Assembly (NCBI GenBank): GCA_016926315.1
Contig: JAFGOU010000021.1
Location: 1-6,558, forward strand
Reading direction: 5' to 3'
Length of the DNA: 6,558 nt
From: Chitinispirillaceae bacterium
GTDB lineage: Bacteria > Fibrobacterota > Chitinivibrionia > Chitinivibrionales > Chitinispirillaceae
Below, one piece after another: positions 5,950 through 6,558 of the stretch. The notes beneath the pieces are model-generated. The model searched no databases. It was not told the DNA's origin and saw nothing but the letters and a program-made list of their open reading frames with translations. Positions within the stretch are counted from its first letter, which is position 1, and every line of letters begins with the position of its first letter. The translations under genes were made by a program, and so were the position numbers.

Positions 5950-6558
5950 ATGCGTATACATCACCCCGAACACCAGAAACCCGACAGCACCGCCGAACTC
6001 GAGCTCTTTATCGCCCGTTCCGGCGTGCTCTCGGCCCGGATCAACCGTAAAGGAGCCCTCTTTCATCTCCATTCAGCCGTCGACCCGGAAAAAGAGGCCG
6101 ATCATTTTGCGGGCACGGAATTCTGGGGCGACCTGGTCATCTTTCTTGGAACCGGCCTCGGTTATCATCTGGCCCCCTCACTGGCGACGCTTCCACCGGA
6201 CACGAAGATCCTTCTTGTCGACTATTTCCCGCGCTGCATCGAACACTGCAAAAAAAACCATTTTTACGAGCTGCGAAATCCGCTTGAGGCAATTTCGTGC
6301 ATCACGCCCGACGCGGACCGGACGGTGCGGGAGTTCTCCATTGACGCCCGGTATATCCAGGTGATCCGCCACGGCGCGTCGTATCGTGCACACAAGGACT
6401 TCTACGAGCGGATCATGGAAGGGGTGAGGTTCAAACGGATACGGAAAACCGAAGCCGGCGCGCCCATGCTTTTTTTCGGCGGATTCTTCCTCGAGGAGGA
6501 GCTTCGCAGGGCAATGGAGCGACGGTGCGGCAGATGCGGTCTGTTCCGGTACGGCGAC
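5950..6558 (+). CDS. MptE-like/CgeB-like protein, N-terminal part (3' end outside window)
   Basis: Residues 1-203 are in the window. The segment FHLHSAVDPEKEAD at 38-51 followed by DLVIFLGTGLGYHLAP at 61-76 and ILLVDYFP at 87-94 has the arrangement (LHS..DP..EA, then a glycine-rich GLGYH loop and an acidic strand end) seen in proteins annotated as MptE-like (DUF115) or as the N-terminal part of long CgeB-like glycosyltransferases. From about 172, MLFFGGFFLEEELRRAMER looks like the start of a CgeB-type Rossmann domain, so the full protein probably continues as a glycosyltransferase. These proteins commonly serve flagellin or surface glycosylation. An in-frame TGA at 5932-5934 leaves ATG 5950 as the only good start, though its ribosome binding site is weak. 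There is no signal peptide. Confidence 0.65.
   Translation, partial: MRIHHPEHQKPDSTAELELFIARSGVLSARINRKGALFHLHSAVDPEKEADHFAGTEFWGDLVIFLGTGLGYHLAPSLATLPPDTKILLVDYFPRCIEHCKKNHFYELRNPLEAISCITPDADRTVREFSIDARYIQVIRHGASYRAHKDFYERIMEGVRFKRIRKTEAGAPMLFFGGFFLEEELRRAMERRCGRCGLFRYGD

Overview
The window is a GC-rich bacterial chromosomal segment. The organism cannot be named from it. A secreted deacetylase with Ig-like modules, a REP-associated transposase with a DnaA-C-like tail and CgeB-type glycosyltransferases would suit a Gram-negative, environmental bacterium of the deltaproteobacterial or Fibrobacterota kind, but this is only an impression from gene families. All strong genes that end inside the window stop with TGA or TAA.

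Layout. (1) Positions 1-1497, minus strand: the first 499 codons of a secreted polysaccharide deacetylase (CE4/NodB fold) with a C-terminal Ig-like module, running off the left edge. A 139-bp leader carries a good ribosome binding site and a 19-bp perfect dyad. (2) Positions 1615-2634: a REP-associated tyrosine (HUH/Y1) transposase element bounded by 25-bp inverted repeats (23/25 identical). Its transposase frame is full length on the minus strand but is interrupted by two in-frame TAG codons and by nothing else. (3) Positions 2682-4335, plus strand: a small zinc-ribbon membrane protein and, one base after its stop, a CgeB-type glycosyltransferase with a helical C-terminal extension; these two are probably one transcript. 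(4) Positions 4492-5622, plus: an RlmN/Cfr-family radical SAM enzyme, probably with its own promoter, with several unusual residues at motifs expected to contact SAM. (5) Positions 5608-5892, minus: a 94-residue helical protein of unknown function, overlapping the RlmN tail by 15 bp. (6) Positions 5950-6558, plus: the first 203 codons of a protein with an MptE-like/CgeB-like N-terminal region, running off the right edge.

How it fits together. The CgeB-type glycosyltransferase, the protein at the right edge and perhaps the small helical protein between them look like parts of a surface or flagellin glycosylation locus, with an rRNA-methyltransferase homologue between them. The transposase element sits between the deacetylase and this locus and is visibly more A+T-rich than its surroundings. 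No CRISPR array, tRNA or rRNA was seen. The most unusual items are the doubly amber-interrupted but otherwise intact transposase, with a perfect hairpin just downstream of the first amber codon, and the atypical RlmN homologue.
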